Source: a virus. Taken from it: a stretch of 64,000 bases of DNA. Of this stretch, positions 42,401 through 47,782 are shown one piece after another. Numbering within the stretch: the stretch's first letter is position 1; every line of letters starts with the position of its first letter. The notes under the pieces are model-generated. The model was not told the DNA's origin, searched no databases, and worked only from the letters and a program-made list of their open reading frames with translations. The DNA is taken from positions 1 to 64,000 of IMG/VR virus record IMGVR_UViG_3300021962_000041. The stretch is one strand, 5' to 3'. Position numbers and translations under genes: made by a program.

Positions 42401-42838
42401 TTCAGATGTAGAAAAAACTAAATCATTTCTTTCTAATTCTTCGTAATAAGTTGTTATACCACTAAAACCACGTACACATCCAGTAAATGTATTGGTCGTG
42501 ATTCCAGAGTATGTAATAATTTCATCATCAATTTTTAATAGACCCCAATTTAATGGGAATCCTTTTGTGCTTTCTACAACGATTACATCAGATTCGCTTG
42601 TTACAGAACTTTCTAACGTTGTTTCACCACTTACTACTTCTGGAGTTAAATTATCCAGTTTTAAATATTGGTCTAAATTCTCTACAATATCAATTGATCC
42701 CCCAGGAATTTCCTGAGAAATGTAATATTGCTTTAAGAACTCAGCAGCTTTTGGAGATTCTGAAAGAATAAATTCTGGAAGTTGATTTTCTACAATTTGG
42801 TGAATTTTTACTCTCGTTTCAAATCCCGTTTTTATCAT
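30296..42838 (-). CDS. Giant virion protein in the gp7 baseplate position (4180 residues before a frameshift)
   Basis: One of the longest genes in such phages; joined with the following frame it would be about 4579 residues. It lies between gp6 and gp8, where T4 has gp7 (1032 aa), the wedge initiator. The N-terminus (RVKIHQIVENQLPEFILSES, PKAAEFLKQYYISQE, then FYKKVKYSLTPGLEELTF and FRILFNILYGVTPRIVDLEK) is a helical baseplate-type domain. The rest is an array of beta repeats (NTGSNYDVINPPLIEVSSPG and GEGYSNRKLRVSPSGIST styles) plus two copies of a helical module with GRMLSYYPTF / GRMLAFYTGF and YGEEQQAIFAFREARDLAIQ. It probably forms a large peripheral baseplate structure. The last 35 residues before the stop are out of frame. 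Confidence 0.8.
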   Translation of the reverse strand: MIKTGFETRVKIHQIVENQLPEFILSESPKAAEFLKQYYISQEIPGGSIDIVENLDQYLKLDNLTPEVVSGETTLESSVTSESDVIVVESTKGFPLNWGLLKIDDEIITYSGITTNTFTGCVRGFSGITTYYEELERNDLVFSTSEASSHESGSDVKNLSALFLQEFYKKVKYSLTPGLEELTFVENLDVSNFIKEARSFYASKGTKESFRILFNILYGVTPRIVDLEKYLIKPSSAEYIRRETLLVERISGDPLKLVGQTIRKSTDPATKASVSEVEIISKNNLVYYKLSLFVGFSENALIEGTFTVPGKTRVIGNIPVGSEVISVDSTVEFPKSGTVFCGGNTITYTDKTINQFLGCSGITSAISPAEDIRFDEVMYGYEDGDLTKKVEVRITGVLSKFVPVSDISFTDEGEVIYVKNLGEIIKNPDQFKTKKQIFSNTWIYNTSVRYQVKGISGSTFLLYSDIDKSSLKVGDTIEILRRNTQIVEYAGAIVSNINKSTKEILLNNLSGFIVDPLKEYDIRRNLNKATSSGAEIQYGNNVITSDVQNVYNENDEYMYVASNSLPSYPITTNLSAISLGEANGDRVQNYDPSTLKYSVLSFQTSVPFITGDEVYYKPENQSIPGLDEGLYYVRVLAESNKIKLYTSRSFIPSDDYIEFSTLDTGTGNHTFTLSFQNNLKIGPQKSLKKFPLFPDIQRSTRTKTEAETVGILINGVEINSYKSNDRIYFGPLEDVNILNTGSNYDVINPPLIEVSSPGIGTTALVQPVVTGSVKEVFVDPQDFDIDDAVSVTITGGNGSGCILKPITSKRYRELDFSALPSTQGGGLDVTLDDLSFLKDHNIKSGQALVYDKNGSPPISIGTFRGSNDTTGIKTEYLENGSVYYAQTTGPKTIRLYRTQKDFNSGINTIGFTTASNIGFQKFRLLESANTVTRIDVLSSGEGYSNRKLRVSPSGISTSDNTINFVNHGFNDGEKIVYSAAVGVGSTLPTIISGLSTSKQYQVIKITNNKFRLADAGIGGTITSNYERKNYIKFQSKGTGYQVFEYPPISISVNVKYRDGISGIITATPIIRGVVNDIYLYQAGTNYGSSILNLHKKPLITVKTGKDAQLKTYIKNGKIDSVQVLSGGREYYSTPDLVVSGEGTGAKLRAVIVNNAISQVIVINPGVNYVQDTTSITVKSAGSELSLDPIVRSLRVNTFARYGADILKKSITNLKYCVVGYSTNIGSQYFDDDGSDHSPIIGWALDGNPIYGPYGYEDPQVNDSPVKLLSSSYVLNTNNIINRPSDFSSGFFIEDYAYNDSGDLDESNGRFCKTPEFPLGTYAYFTTLKVNATTNTIEPVFPYFLGDSFRSNLLDETYIINQDYDFKGTEIIRNTLPYNTSDQYSGSDFIVESNELINQTSIVESVLRGSVDRLDIITAGDNYKIGDAAIFNNNNTGGSGASAQVSLINGREITSVETSTLKYQGVILIWKSENEIQGYISTTHSFNQSDNVYLSGISTSLKNVLGRNYKVGITTSETFLYKAIPSTTIVGVITDIYVSSIPENMNVGDVVKVSGTETMTIINKFDDRKILRVTRNTSGYAHTLSAKVELVPTYFSLPISTPKFESKVNDIVYFNPSESVGVGTSVGFSTSVTYTIGIGELTGTTSIPIQSIRLPNHPFQTNQKVLIKKPLGEASLFVQKTPADSPTPILSSGDWEPFYVVKQSDDHIGIVTQVGLTTSTKGLFFASFGSNNFGYAIRSDFTQVTSDVNRVTTLVSLSTSHGLKNGDIINLDIKSNQSVGVGTSGSIRLKYDTIGQRILVNQITFSSSGINTAKDSITIARHGFSNGDKIYYKPVTTVASGLQTGDYYVYVLDENTFNLTETLYDNKIYPPSIVNINSVGGTSHTISLINPQLNIVRNNDIVFDVKDSTLSGYNLKFYYDSQFKNEFISVGNTANFVVSGVGTIGISSDAKITLRYDAGMPQVFFYALEKSGFISTSDLDVTNASKISYIDSLYNGRYSVFDVTNDKFKISLTKIPESTSYSSTQCESCSYTTFSKTASGGIGRLSLTSGGVSYKKLPVISGFESLNGTGAQVYTTSNTIGKIDQVRIVDPGFEYPSDVTLRPQALVPSTFFVLDTNIVKSIDITYGGRYYQSAPDLILANSEGIAIDNGIITPSVGGSGIGKINIIEAPNGLDSSKHTLFAVNNTNGFTISKVDYDQPTGIVTCTIQTPIAGYSQNIVNVGDKIFVEGVEKYGTSGNGFNAIDNKFKFYDITAYRNTNPAELEFNLTGITTNAGIAVTTPTFASFVRYEDYPRFDVITGSTKFSLGEKLLVFTNGEYIETDLVVTEDRTTFIKSVGRYELEIGDLIIGTFSGTRARVDSFINNNARFEINYSARQDLGWLDNIGKLNEDYQVLPDNDYYQSLSYTIKSPIEFEKLINPVNSLLHTVGLKNFSDTEVKDVAGAGVTVTPVESITTFDFINEDRVDTIYGFDLGVDNNVIQGRTKDIKLKNRKLAGYIECRTNNVLKIDDISPQFSNSRSSLNPYIETIFEDSFARFLIQIIDPASTNIQATEVILVKGRSTDLITFEKSSIFTTTDQPVDIEGYVNEFGDRTLRFYPTNYTDIDYDIKILKTYFGADTTGIGTINVGFINLSGSVDSATIGITTEIISAQSNKLESMYVTAEVYAKNNEQIKNIVELYITHDGTNTYQSDYFFDTINVDNNSYNPIGTFRASLNAGTFSLTYENPTYNGEVVVRSRVVGFGTTAVGVGTYRSILNGQIEGTERSFKFESDYRKVSIASTSIFKFDKTEVSTIKSLVRVSYGNTSALHQVLVANNNGNCVMTQYPFVSIGSTSGIGTFGVDYSTSPAELRFYRDPGITATLQISSFNEVIYSESDFANNYPSLEYGKLRESMELLFYNAVNGSRSNKTTFKLTSDGVSIFSKKFSPSSTTFLNPGTGIITIERHFFNTGEKLIYTPGSTFIGIGSTAVGINTSLTQSGISTDILPSEVYAIRIDEDRFRLATRQSDALAGIYVTFTSLGSGNAHELQMSTKLEKTLITIDGVVQYPLAFTPVNTTLQAGIGDSTSILSLGTIRDFIPDSTIKVDDEIMRIVNVGFATTSGAEVTGFGTYTNIEVTRAYLGSISTSHGIGSTVRVYSGNYNIGSNSIIYFTSAPTGKGTLEKNSNNVPYPRAVFGGRVYLRKDYSKNRIFDDISTSLTGVGRTYTTTVSGLNTTGIQTGSAFLFLNGIFQTPTTANNPDNVYTFKQFDSPVSYVPNSELLPYDNVVQDYSQYAVGYNTSSYFSSTIGISSIIFSGITSSNGQNIISTDDVNQNQLPRGGVIISIGSTQGLGFAPLYPAQIGIVTNASGGISTIVAIGTYSAPTKVLGIVTGTYDNATGIATFVLNGTHNLRVGDPLGLSGLRFSCNSWTGISTFNVNGLVYDRNAGIVTITVNGNHGLKAGKYVRLANIILSCPGNPIGYSTTRFPYPAGIGTLGNAYPQSSKNTLQGTFDVYRVIAGTAGTTIVLNVGVSTVNHTYVSGGTATVGVTTNIFPYPGAGPEGGIFRSLAGTSGTTIVVNGGISSIPHTYTGLGSCSVGIEWKDYNYGSGYYGGPVSIAITSPTGNSGSISAVVGAGGTLIFTINSSGTGYAATNTIINIKEPSYENLPIVGVSRVGLGSTTDSGLNTLLTLKVGANDNIAYDGVFYDAANLIDSNKQLIAEVAVGRMLSYYPTFSVPTGTADCVDDIKSVLKTITHNLRFGGNDKVWDAANLYRINPALLYGEEQQAIFAFREARDLAIQAMRNQEIIKYRIVSGRFYDASNLIIANRTFIADIAVGRMLAFYTGFTIPGGNQECKDDIMAVTNTIVYNLRYGGNSKVWDAANIYKTNPTLLAGEEAQSIYAFNQARDIMIQVMRNETVTISGMTTATQYKDLTIAPDPANPDCQDVASAITSFVGIITTTISTGTIPTSRTEPPNVYTNETQIIDSTVIGDISGTAGVYATTDIFNLTPNNGDCANVASAIGSFVGIITTTIATGTIPTSKTVAPGSLFQVTNFSISRPGYGFRVGDVFKPVGLVTDSRLASPINDFSITVLQTYSDQLASWELGEFDYIDSIKPLQNGVRKRFPLAFAGKLLSFETNDKDAESSLIKLENLLLIFINNVLQVPENLMNLQVVLHSHSLRRQNMKIISQYSSTMEQKSLIVSQ

Positions 42839-42839
42839 T

Positions 42840-44747
42840 TTATCCCCTCTTTAGATCTCCGTTTGAATAGCTTGAAGTGACCTTAAATCCAACACCAGAT
42901 ATTTGTTCACCAGATGTGATTGTATCCTTAACCATATTTATGGTGGAATTGTCGATGTTAAAACTTAGATATAGATCCTTTAATCCAATAACATCATTAG
43001 ACTCTGGATATGCCTGAACTTCAACTACATTATTTGCCTCAATGGTAGAAGAGATATTCAAAGTATTTAATAGAATTTCACCCTTTATGTAATCTACAGA
43101 TCCTGCAGATTTAACCACAACTACAGGAGATCCAACATCTTCAGATTCTTTGACGATTGAAATGATACCTTTTCCACTGCCATCTGGGTTACCAGATGCA
43201 TCTTTATTAGGAATATCTGTAAGATATACTATGTCAGAAGATCCAATGATTGTAAACCCAGTACTTTTAATATTATATCCTTTTGGATCAATATGGAATT
43301 GATTTCCAAAGCACAACTCATATTGTGCATATTGATTTATCGATGCTCTTAGATTTCTTCTTACCTTAACTTTTGTAATATTCGAAGTTATTGCTTCGTC
43401 TACTGTGTCTATAAGTTTTACAACTTTACTATATCTAAATCTACCACCAAATTTATTTACATCTGATGATTGTGAGTATAAAGTAATCGAATTTAAAATA
43501 TTTGATTTTAAATTATCAATGCTTGATACTTTTGATGGATTATAATAAACATAAGAGTCAATCTCAACGAATAGAACTTGAAGATCTACAATAGATTGAT
43601 TAATTCCTGATAAACTATAATTTTTTAATTTAGAAAGAATTTGCCTCTTGTCAAAATCAGAGATAAAATCTCCATTTTTTGGTTTAATACTAATGATTAC
43701 ATTTCCATATTGAGGAGGATCTAATTCTTCTCCACCAACTATAGAAACTGATTCTGTATTTGGATATATTTCACGAATAATGGACTCATAATCTCTAGAT
43801 GTAACAGCACGATAATTTGAAGAGTATAATCTAGGTGCAAAATACTTGATAGAATCTACACTTTCAATATCACCACCATTGATCGATGGTTGAGTTGTTG
43901 TAACATTTATTGAAGTTGATGGTAAAATAACTTCATTTGATGATCCAAGAAGTCTACCAGAAAAATCAAAACTTCTTGCACCATTCCCATCAGCACCATC
44001 AGTAACGATATATGATGCAGTAATTACAGCGTTGTTTTCTAGTTTTTTACCGAAGATACCATCTCCAAATAACAATTGATATCTTTCATCTTTAATTTCT
44101 TGAATCAAATAAGTTTCAGATGTTGAATTAATATTTAAAATACTTGATGTTAAAGAATATTCTCTACCTTTTCCCAAATCTGCAACGGACTTTACATAAA
44201 CATTAATTGTTGATGTATCAATGTACGCATTATCCAATACAAATTTTTGATCTAAAGACCCATCAACTAGGAATTGATTGACCAAGTATGATCCCTGATA
44301 AATTGTGATGTCTTGAAATGTTGCAACACCATTATTAATGGTTGTTGTTATTGATTCTGGAATCGAAAACAGATACGTTGTATCATTAATACTTCCTACA
44401 CACACCAGACCCGCCTCTAGGGTGCATGTTGGAGATGTGCTTGATGTTTGTACCTGAAATGAAACGATTGCCTTAGAAGCAGTTCTAGAGCGAGGTACGT
44501 ACCCAATATTTCTTGCTAGTGCAACTACATTTTCTCTGAGAGTTGCAGAATCCAGGAAGGATTCGTTCACAATCATATTAGAGTTAAAAGCAGTTACGTA
44601 TGTGTTATACGCAAGAATATCAATCAGTACAGAAAGATTAGATCCATCAAAGTCAAAGTCAGTAAAATTTGAATTTGCTCTAATATAATCTTTGATGGAC
44701 TTCTTTATATTGTCATAATCTAGATTTGTAAATTGTGTAAAAGGCAT
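42840..44747 (-). CDS. gp6: Baseplate wedge protein gp6
   Basis: 635 residues (T4 660). It is the core wedge protein that forms the inner baseplate ring, homologous to P2 gpJ. The start is MPFTQFTNLDYDNIKKSIKD, and LSVLIDILAYNTYVTAFNSN with FLDSATLRENVVALARNIGY is the signature found in T4-like gp6. SSNYRAVTSRDYESIIREIY in the middle is the gpJ-like core. It starts one base after gp25, as in related phages. Confidence 0.95.
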   Translation of the reverse strand: MPFTQFTNLDYDNIKKSIKDYIRANSNFTDFDFDGSNLSVLIDILAYNTYVTAFNSNMIVNESFLDSATLRENVVALARNIGYVPRSRTASKAIVSFQVQTSSTSPTCTLEAGLVCVGSINDTTYLFSIPESITTTINNGVATFQDITIYQGSYLVNQFLVDGSLDQKFVLDNAYIDTSTINVYVKSVADLGKGREYSLTSSILNINSTSETYLIQEIKDERYQLLFGDGIFGKKLENNAVITASYIVTDGADGNGARSFDFSGRLLGSSNEVILPSTSINVTTTQPSINGGDIESVDSIKYFAPRLYSSNYRAVTSRDYESIIREIYPNTESVSIVGGEELDPPQYGNVIISIKPKNGDFISDFDKRQILSKLKNYSLSGINQSIVDLQVLFVEIDSYVYYNPSKVSSIDNLKSNILNSITLYSQSSDVNKFGGRFRYSKVVKLIDTVDEAITSNITKVKVRRNLRASINQYAQYELCFGNQFHIDPKGYNIKSTGFTIIGSSDIVYLTDIPNKDASGNPDGSGKGIISIVKESEDVGSPVVVVKSAGSVDYIKGEILLNTLNISSTIEANNVVEVQAYPESNDVIGLKDLYLSFNIDNSTINMVKDTITSGEQISGVGFKVTSSYSNGDLKRG

Positions 44748-44748
44748 T

Positions 44749-45150
44749 TTACCTTGTGCTTTCTAAGATGAACCTAAATTGTTGCTGTGGAAAATCTTGC
44801 CCAATAATGTCATATTGAATTGAAATTTCAAAGGTATTTTCATCAGGAGATGGTGTCACATATACCTTAACATTTTCAATTCTTTCTTCATATGTCCTCA
44901 AAGATGTTTTAATTTCCTCTTCAATCAGCAATGCTGAACCAACATCGACAAAATCAAAAAGTAATTCATTAACTCTTGAACCAAAATTTGGGTTAAAGAA
45001 TTTTTCAGATGGAATGGTTTCAATAATATTTCTCACAGAACGCTTTATTGCAGATTCATTCTTCAAGATCTGTAAATCTTTAGTGACAGGATGAGGTTCA
45101 AAAGATAAACTAATATCCTTAAATGTTCTTGATATTCTCTCTACTGCCAT
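44749..45150 (-). CDS. gp25: Baseplate wedge protein gp25 (lysozyme-like fold family)
   Basis: 133 residues (T4 132). It belongs to the gp25/W family that joins the wedges and nucleates the sheath. Signature stretches are SAIKRSVRNIIETIPSEKFF, NPNFGSRVNELLFDFVD (the NPxFG...LFE/D motif of the family) and YDIIGQDFPQQQFRFIL at the end. It opens the leftward structural block. Confidence 0.96.
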   Translation of the reverse strand: MAVERISRTFKDISLSFEPHPVTKDLQILKNESAIKRSVRNIIETIPSEKFFNPNFGSRVNELLFDFVDVGSALLIEEEIKTSLRTYEERIENVKVYVTPSPDENTFEISIQYDIIGQDFPQQQFRFILESTR

Positions 45151-45182
45151 TGGAGACTAAGATTTTCTTCATTTATTTAGGA

Positions 45183-45425
45183 TCATTTCCATGGAGATCC
45201 GTATGTTGGCTCAGTTCCATAGGTCCAATCATCATAGTCTTCATCGTTACGAATTTTTTCGTGTAGATCAGTTTGTTTCTTTAAATCATGCTTTGGTGCA
45301 GAATCGTGCATGACTTCCTGAATGATTCTTTTTGGTGGTGCCGAATCGTAATCAGTAATCAATTTTGTGGTTCCCCACATCTCTCTCATGTAATTTGAAT
45401 CTCTATCTGTAGGTAGATTTGACAT
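45183..45425 (-). CDS. Conserved small cyanophage protein upstream of gp25
   Basis: 80 residues, acidic and hydrophilic, with no membrane segment. MREMWGTTKLITDYDSAPPK and DEDYDDWTYGTEPTYGSPWK are visible. No catalytic or metal motifs. It is located at the head of the structural block, so it is probably a late protein. Its leader contains two hairpins. Function unknown. Confidence 0.75.
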   Translation of the reverse strand: MSNLPTDRDSNYMREMWGTTKLITDYDSAPPKRIIQEVMHDSAPKHDLKKQTDLHEKIRNDEDYDDWTYGTEPTYGSPWK

Positions 45426-45430
45426 TTTAG

Positions 45431-45480
45431 CTCCTGTTTTAGTGAATAAAACAGAACTTTTATGAAGGAGGTTGCTATCT
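45431..45480 (-). promoter_or_regulatory. Two hairpins in the leader upstream of the 80-residue gene
   Basis: On the plus strand CTGTTTTA(GTGAA)TAAAACAG, an 8-bp stem, is followed by AAGGAG(GTTGCTAT)CTCCTT, a 6-bp stem whose arms are a Shine-Dalgarno-like sequence and its complement. Neither hairpin has a T run on the minus strand. They may act as a 5' RNA stabiliser or as a processed junction after speD. Confidence 0.45.
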
Positions 45481-45494
45481 CCTTAAGTATTTAA

Positions 45495-45821
45495 CTACCG
45501 ATCAACTTCTCTAAGTCGATAGTTATCAGAATTAAGATATTTTAGCATTTCTAAGGCAATGAGTCTTGGGTTTCCTTCCCCGCAAGTGTACACATCAATT
45601 GCCAAACACCCATTTTCTGGCCAAGTATGGCAAGAAACATGACTTTCTGAGAGTGCAATAACAACTGTGCATCCTTGTGGAACAAAACAATGGGCAAAAA
45701 TGTTAAGAATTGTCATTTTTGCACGTTTAATACCACTCTCCATCGCTGCTTGGAGTGATATTGCATCATTTAAAAGAGCAAAATCTACGTCATACACCTC
45801 TAAGAGCAGGTGTTTACCCAT
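45495..45821 (-). CDS. speD: S-adenosylmethionine decarboxylase SpeD (auxiliary metabolic gene)
   Basis: 108 residues from the ATG at MGKHLLLEVYD; an upstream TTG is unlikely. It decarboxylates AdoMet for spermidine synthesis using a pyruvoyl group made by self-cleavage. The active-site string LSESHVSCHTWPENG places Ser60 (pyruvoyl precursor after Glu59), His65 and, in VYTCGE, Cys80. The Ser-to-His (5) and Ser-to-Cys (20) spacings equal those of the bacterial class (Ser63/His68/Cys83 in Thermotoga). It looks complete and active. speD is a known cyanophage auxiliary gene and here has a late-type promoter. Confidence 0.95.
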   Translation of the reverse strand: MGKHLLLEVYDVDFALLNDAISLQAAMESGIKRAKMTILNIFAHCFVPQGCTVVIALSESHVSCHTWPENGCLAIDVYTCGEGNPRLIALEMLKYLNSDNYRLREVDR

Positions 45822-45857
45822 TGAAAAGTATTCCAACTCAGTTTTTTCGCAAAAAAT

Positions 45858-46313
45858 CTATTTATTTCTTATTTTTTGGACCATCTCATAATCTTTTTCT
45901 AAAATTTTCTTCAAATATTCATCATCCCACAAGTCATAATAACTTGTCTTTGCCAAAATTTGTCTCATTTTGGTTAAAAATTGAGAATCTTGATATAAAA
46001 CTAAGTTATACTTGGCATTATTGGTTTGTACACCATTAATAAAACTATCTTCATCACGAAAATCATCAAAAAATTTGTATTTCGGGTACTTTTGATTTAA
46101 TTCTTCTATTTTTTGATATCCATAATCAATGTCTAGGTCATCTTCAACTACAAAAATAACGACACCAAACTCTTCATCGAGAGGTTTGATGTCGTTTATC
46201 GAGCAATTTACGATTTTATAAGTATTTGCTTTTGCAAATGGACAAATAGAATGACCTTTTAGATCTGGATGAGATTTTTTAATAATATCAATCCAGTTCT
46301 CTAGGTCTTCCAT
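45858..46313 (-). CDS. Conserved protein with CPFAKA motif (DUF1415-like, tentative)
   Basis: 151 residues. The N-terminal GHSICPFAKANTYKIV block has one Cys in a CPFA context, resembling the DUF1415 family (name from memory). An alpha/beta part (FGVVIFVVEDDLDIDYGYQK) and a helical end (DLWDDEYLKKILEKDYEMVQ) follow. The function of these proteins is not known. It is packed between speD and a 48-residue gene, with three bases between its ATG and the upstream stop. Confidence 0.6.
   Translation of the reverse strand: MEDLENWIDIIKKSHPDLKGHSICPFAKANTYKIVNCSINDIKPLDEEFGVVIFVVEDDLDIDYGYQKIEELNQKYPKYKFFDDFRDEDSFINGVQTNNAKYNLVLYQDSQFLTKMRQILAKTSYYDLWDDEYLKKILEKDYEMVQKIRNK
45859..45866 (-). promoter_or_regulatory. 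T4-type late promoter AATAAATA upstream of speD
   Basis: NATAAATA match on the minus strand, 38 bases upstream of the speD ATG, overlapping the stop of the preceding gene. It suggests that speD is transcribed late with virion genes. Confidence 0.45.
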
Positions 46314-46316
46314 ATA

Positions 46317-46463
46317 TTATTTTCCTTGCCCTCTATACTTTTTACGAGCCGAGTTACGCGAGGTAGCGGCATATTTAGTTCCACCACCATCTCCTTGCCG
46401 AGACTTTTTCGGCGGACCAGGAATATAAGAGCTTTTATTCAGACCTACCTTTGACTTTGCCAT
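46317..46463 (-). CDS. Small basic cyanophage protein (48 aa)
   Basis: Basic, proline/glycine-rich peptide that starts MAKSKVGLNKSSYIPGPPKK and ends SRNSARKKYRGQGK. Its composition (12 Lys/Arg, low complexity) suggests a nucleic-acid or ribosome-binding peptide, but that is inference. Very similar small proteins are common in T4-like cyanophages at this place. The start codon lies inside the upstream gene (29-base out-of-frame overlap). Confidence 0.75.
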   Translation of the reverse strand: MAKSKVGLNKSSYIPGPPKKSRQGDGGGTKYAATSRNSARKKYRGQGK

Positions 46464-46656
46464 TGTTTATAAGACTCCAGTGTTTTCCAATAATTTCAGT
46501 TTCTACTTCGTCAGGGTGTGGAGTACCTGTCTGATAATATTGAATTGACAGGTCCTCCATGATTTCGAAGTACTCTTCCTCTGTAAGATGAGTATAAATT
46601 TTACGCCCATTACAGAGGATATTATATTTTGTATCAGATAATTCTTGTTTTTTCAT
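46435..46656 (-). CDS. Conserved small cyanophage protein (73 aa)
   Basis: Started at MKKQELSDTKYNILCNGRKI, with the continuation YTHLTEEEYFEIMEDLSIQY typical of a small alpha/beta fold with a two-strand hairpin and one helix. A longer frame exists but would overlap most of the 3' end of the glycosyltransferase gene. Function unknown. It overlaps the next gene by 29 bases and the upstream one by 23. Confidence 0.75.
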   Translation of the reverse strand: MKKQELSDTKYNILCNGRKIYTHLTEEEYFEIMEDLSIQYYQTGTPHPDEVETEIIGKHWSLINNGKVKGRSE

Positions 46657-47386
46657 GACCAACACGAATGCGAGGATCGCACCAGATTTCGAAACCTGCT
46701 TCTTTTGCATCAAGGCAGAAAGAAACGTCTTCGCCACACATATCCTGAACTTCGCCACTTTCAAAGACTTGCATCTTAGGAGCAAACCAGGGATACTTCA
46801 TCTCAGGATGCTCAAAGACACCTTTCTTAATCAGAAGCCAACCAAATCCAGTGTAGTCAACAGTAAATGGTTTGCGACGCTTTGAGATACTTTCAGTCGT
46901 TTCATGATTCATTACACCACCATTACTACGGAAATCATCTTCTTCTAACCAGTGAGCAACAGATGTGGTCACACCATCTTCCGTTGCATACCAACCAGCA
47001 GCAATATCCTTTTCCATCAGAACAAGTTGCCAGAACTTATCAGTATTGAAAACAATATCACTATCAATCCAAAGTTGCCAATCATAAGGCAGTTTTCCAT
47101 CCCAGGGAACTTGATCTGGTCCACGGAGAACGTTTGCGCCAAGACACTTACAACGTGCAAAATTAACCATCGAGGAATAATCTTGCGAAATTTGGATGCT
47201 AGCGCCAGCTTGTACCAAGTCAAAGCACATCTGCACGAAGCTTTTTAAGTAAGTGTAAGAAACACCACGCCCAGGGAGACAAAACACAATGGTCTTACCT
47301 CTTACCAATTCTCTGGCTTTATCATAGTCCCACTCTTGTTCTGTTGTCTGCGGGGCTTTTGCTTTTACAGTAAATCCTTTAGCCAT
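46634..47386 (-). CDS. Glycosyltransferase-like protein (GT-A fold)
   Basis: 250 residues. The fold marks are KTIVFCLPGRGVSYTYLKSF (nucleotide-binding start), a DxD motif in WQLWIDSDIVFNTDKFW near residues 105-112, and an acceptor-side FTVDYTGFGWLLIKKGVFEH block. MCGEDVSFCLDAKEAGFEIW with conserved GEDVxFC near 217-223 is usual in GT-A enzymes. Similar genes occur in many T4-like cyanophages; they may glycosylate virion proteins or DNA, which is unproven. It has a strong sigma70 promoter of its own, so it is probably expressed early or middle. Confidence 0.75.
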   Translation of the reverse strand: MAKGFTVKAKAPQTTEQEWDYDKARELVRGKTIVFCLPGRGVSYTYLKSFVQMCFDLVQAGASIQISQDYSSMVNFARCKCLGANVLRGPDQVPWDGKLPYDWQLWIDSDIVFNTDKFWQLVLMEKDIAAGWYATEDGVTTSVAHWLEEDDFRSNGGVMNHETTESISKRRKPFTVDYTGFGWLLIKKGVFEHPEMKYPWFAPKMQVFESGEVQDMCGEDVSFCLDAKEAGFEIWCDPRIRVGHEKTRII

Positions 47387-47408
47387 AATAGAATGCGTTT
47401 ACTTCAGT

Positions 47409-47437
47409 ATCATACAATATTATGTAGTGGTTGTCAA
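47409..47437 (-). promoter_or_regulatory. Sigma70 promoter TTGACA-N17-TATGAT
   Basis: On the minus strand the perfect -35 box TTGACA is followed, after a 17-base spacer, by TATGAT. It lies about 23 bases upstream of the glycosyltransferase ATG and marks the switch from the late block to host-polymerase transcription. Confidence 0.8.
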
Positions 47438-47607
47438 TTACTCCGTTCTGTAATGATAACCTCATTACCTTCTAGGGCAATCCGAACTTCCGTGTCTTCG
47501 TACCACTCTAGTTCATTGATTATCTCTTCAGGTATTGTTATAAAATACTCCCCCGTTATTGGATCGACTTGTACGGGCACAAATTTATCTCCGGAATTTT
47601 TTCTCAT
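47434..47607 (-). CDS. AbrB/MazE-fold small protein
   Basis: 57 residues starting MRKNSGDKFVPVQVDPITGE. The pattern VQVDPITGEYFITIPEEIIN, followed by WYEDTEVRIALEGNEVIIT, is the swapped-hairpin layout of the AbrB/SpoVT/MazE DNA-binding family. It might repress phage or host promoters. An upstream in-frame extension exists but is basic and unlike the family. It overlaps the promoter of the glycosyltransferase gene at its 3' end. Confidence 0.7.
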   Translation of the reverse strand: MRKNSGDKFVPVQVDPITGEYFITIPEEIINELEWYEDTEVRIALEGNEVIITERSN

Positions 47608-47725
47608 ACTATGAAACTTATTTTTAATCTTATATATGGGGAAAAAATTTTTAAGTCGGGTGGAACATTTTGATCGCTTTCGTAACACTTTGTAGGTTAG
47701 GGGGACCCATCGATTTTATACGGGG

Positions 47726-47757
47726 GCGCCCCGCCCGAACCAACGGGACGGGGGCGC
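47726..47757 (-). repeat. GC-rich hairpin downstream of the 65-residue gene
   Basis: Inverted repeat GCGCCCC/GGGGCGC with an inner CCCG/CGGG stem. It follows the small gene ending at 47,783 on the minus strand. There is no T run, so it may be an RNA-stabilising or factor-dependent end rather than an intrinsic terminator. Confidence 0.5.
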
Positions 47758-47782
47758 TGCTGCTGCACGAACGAAGGGGGCG

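Noticed and set aside
45170-45177. AATAAATG upstream of gp25 as a late promoter
   Set aside because: The last base departs from NATAAATA; too weak to list without transcript data.
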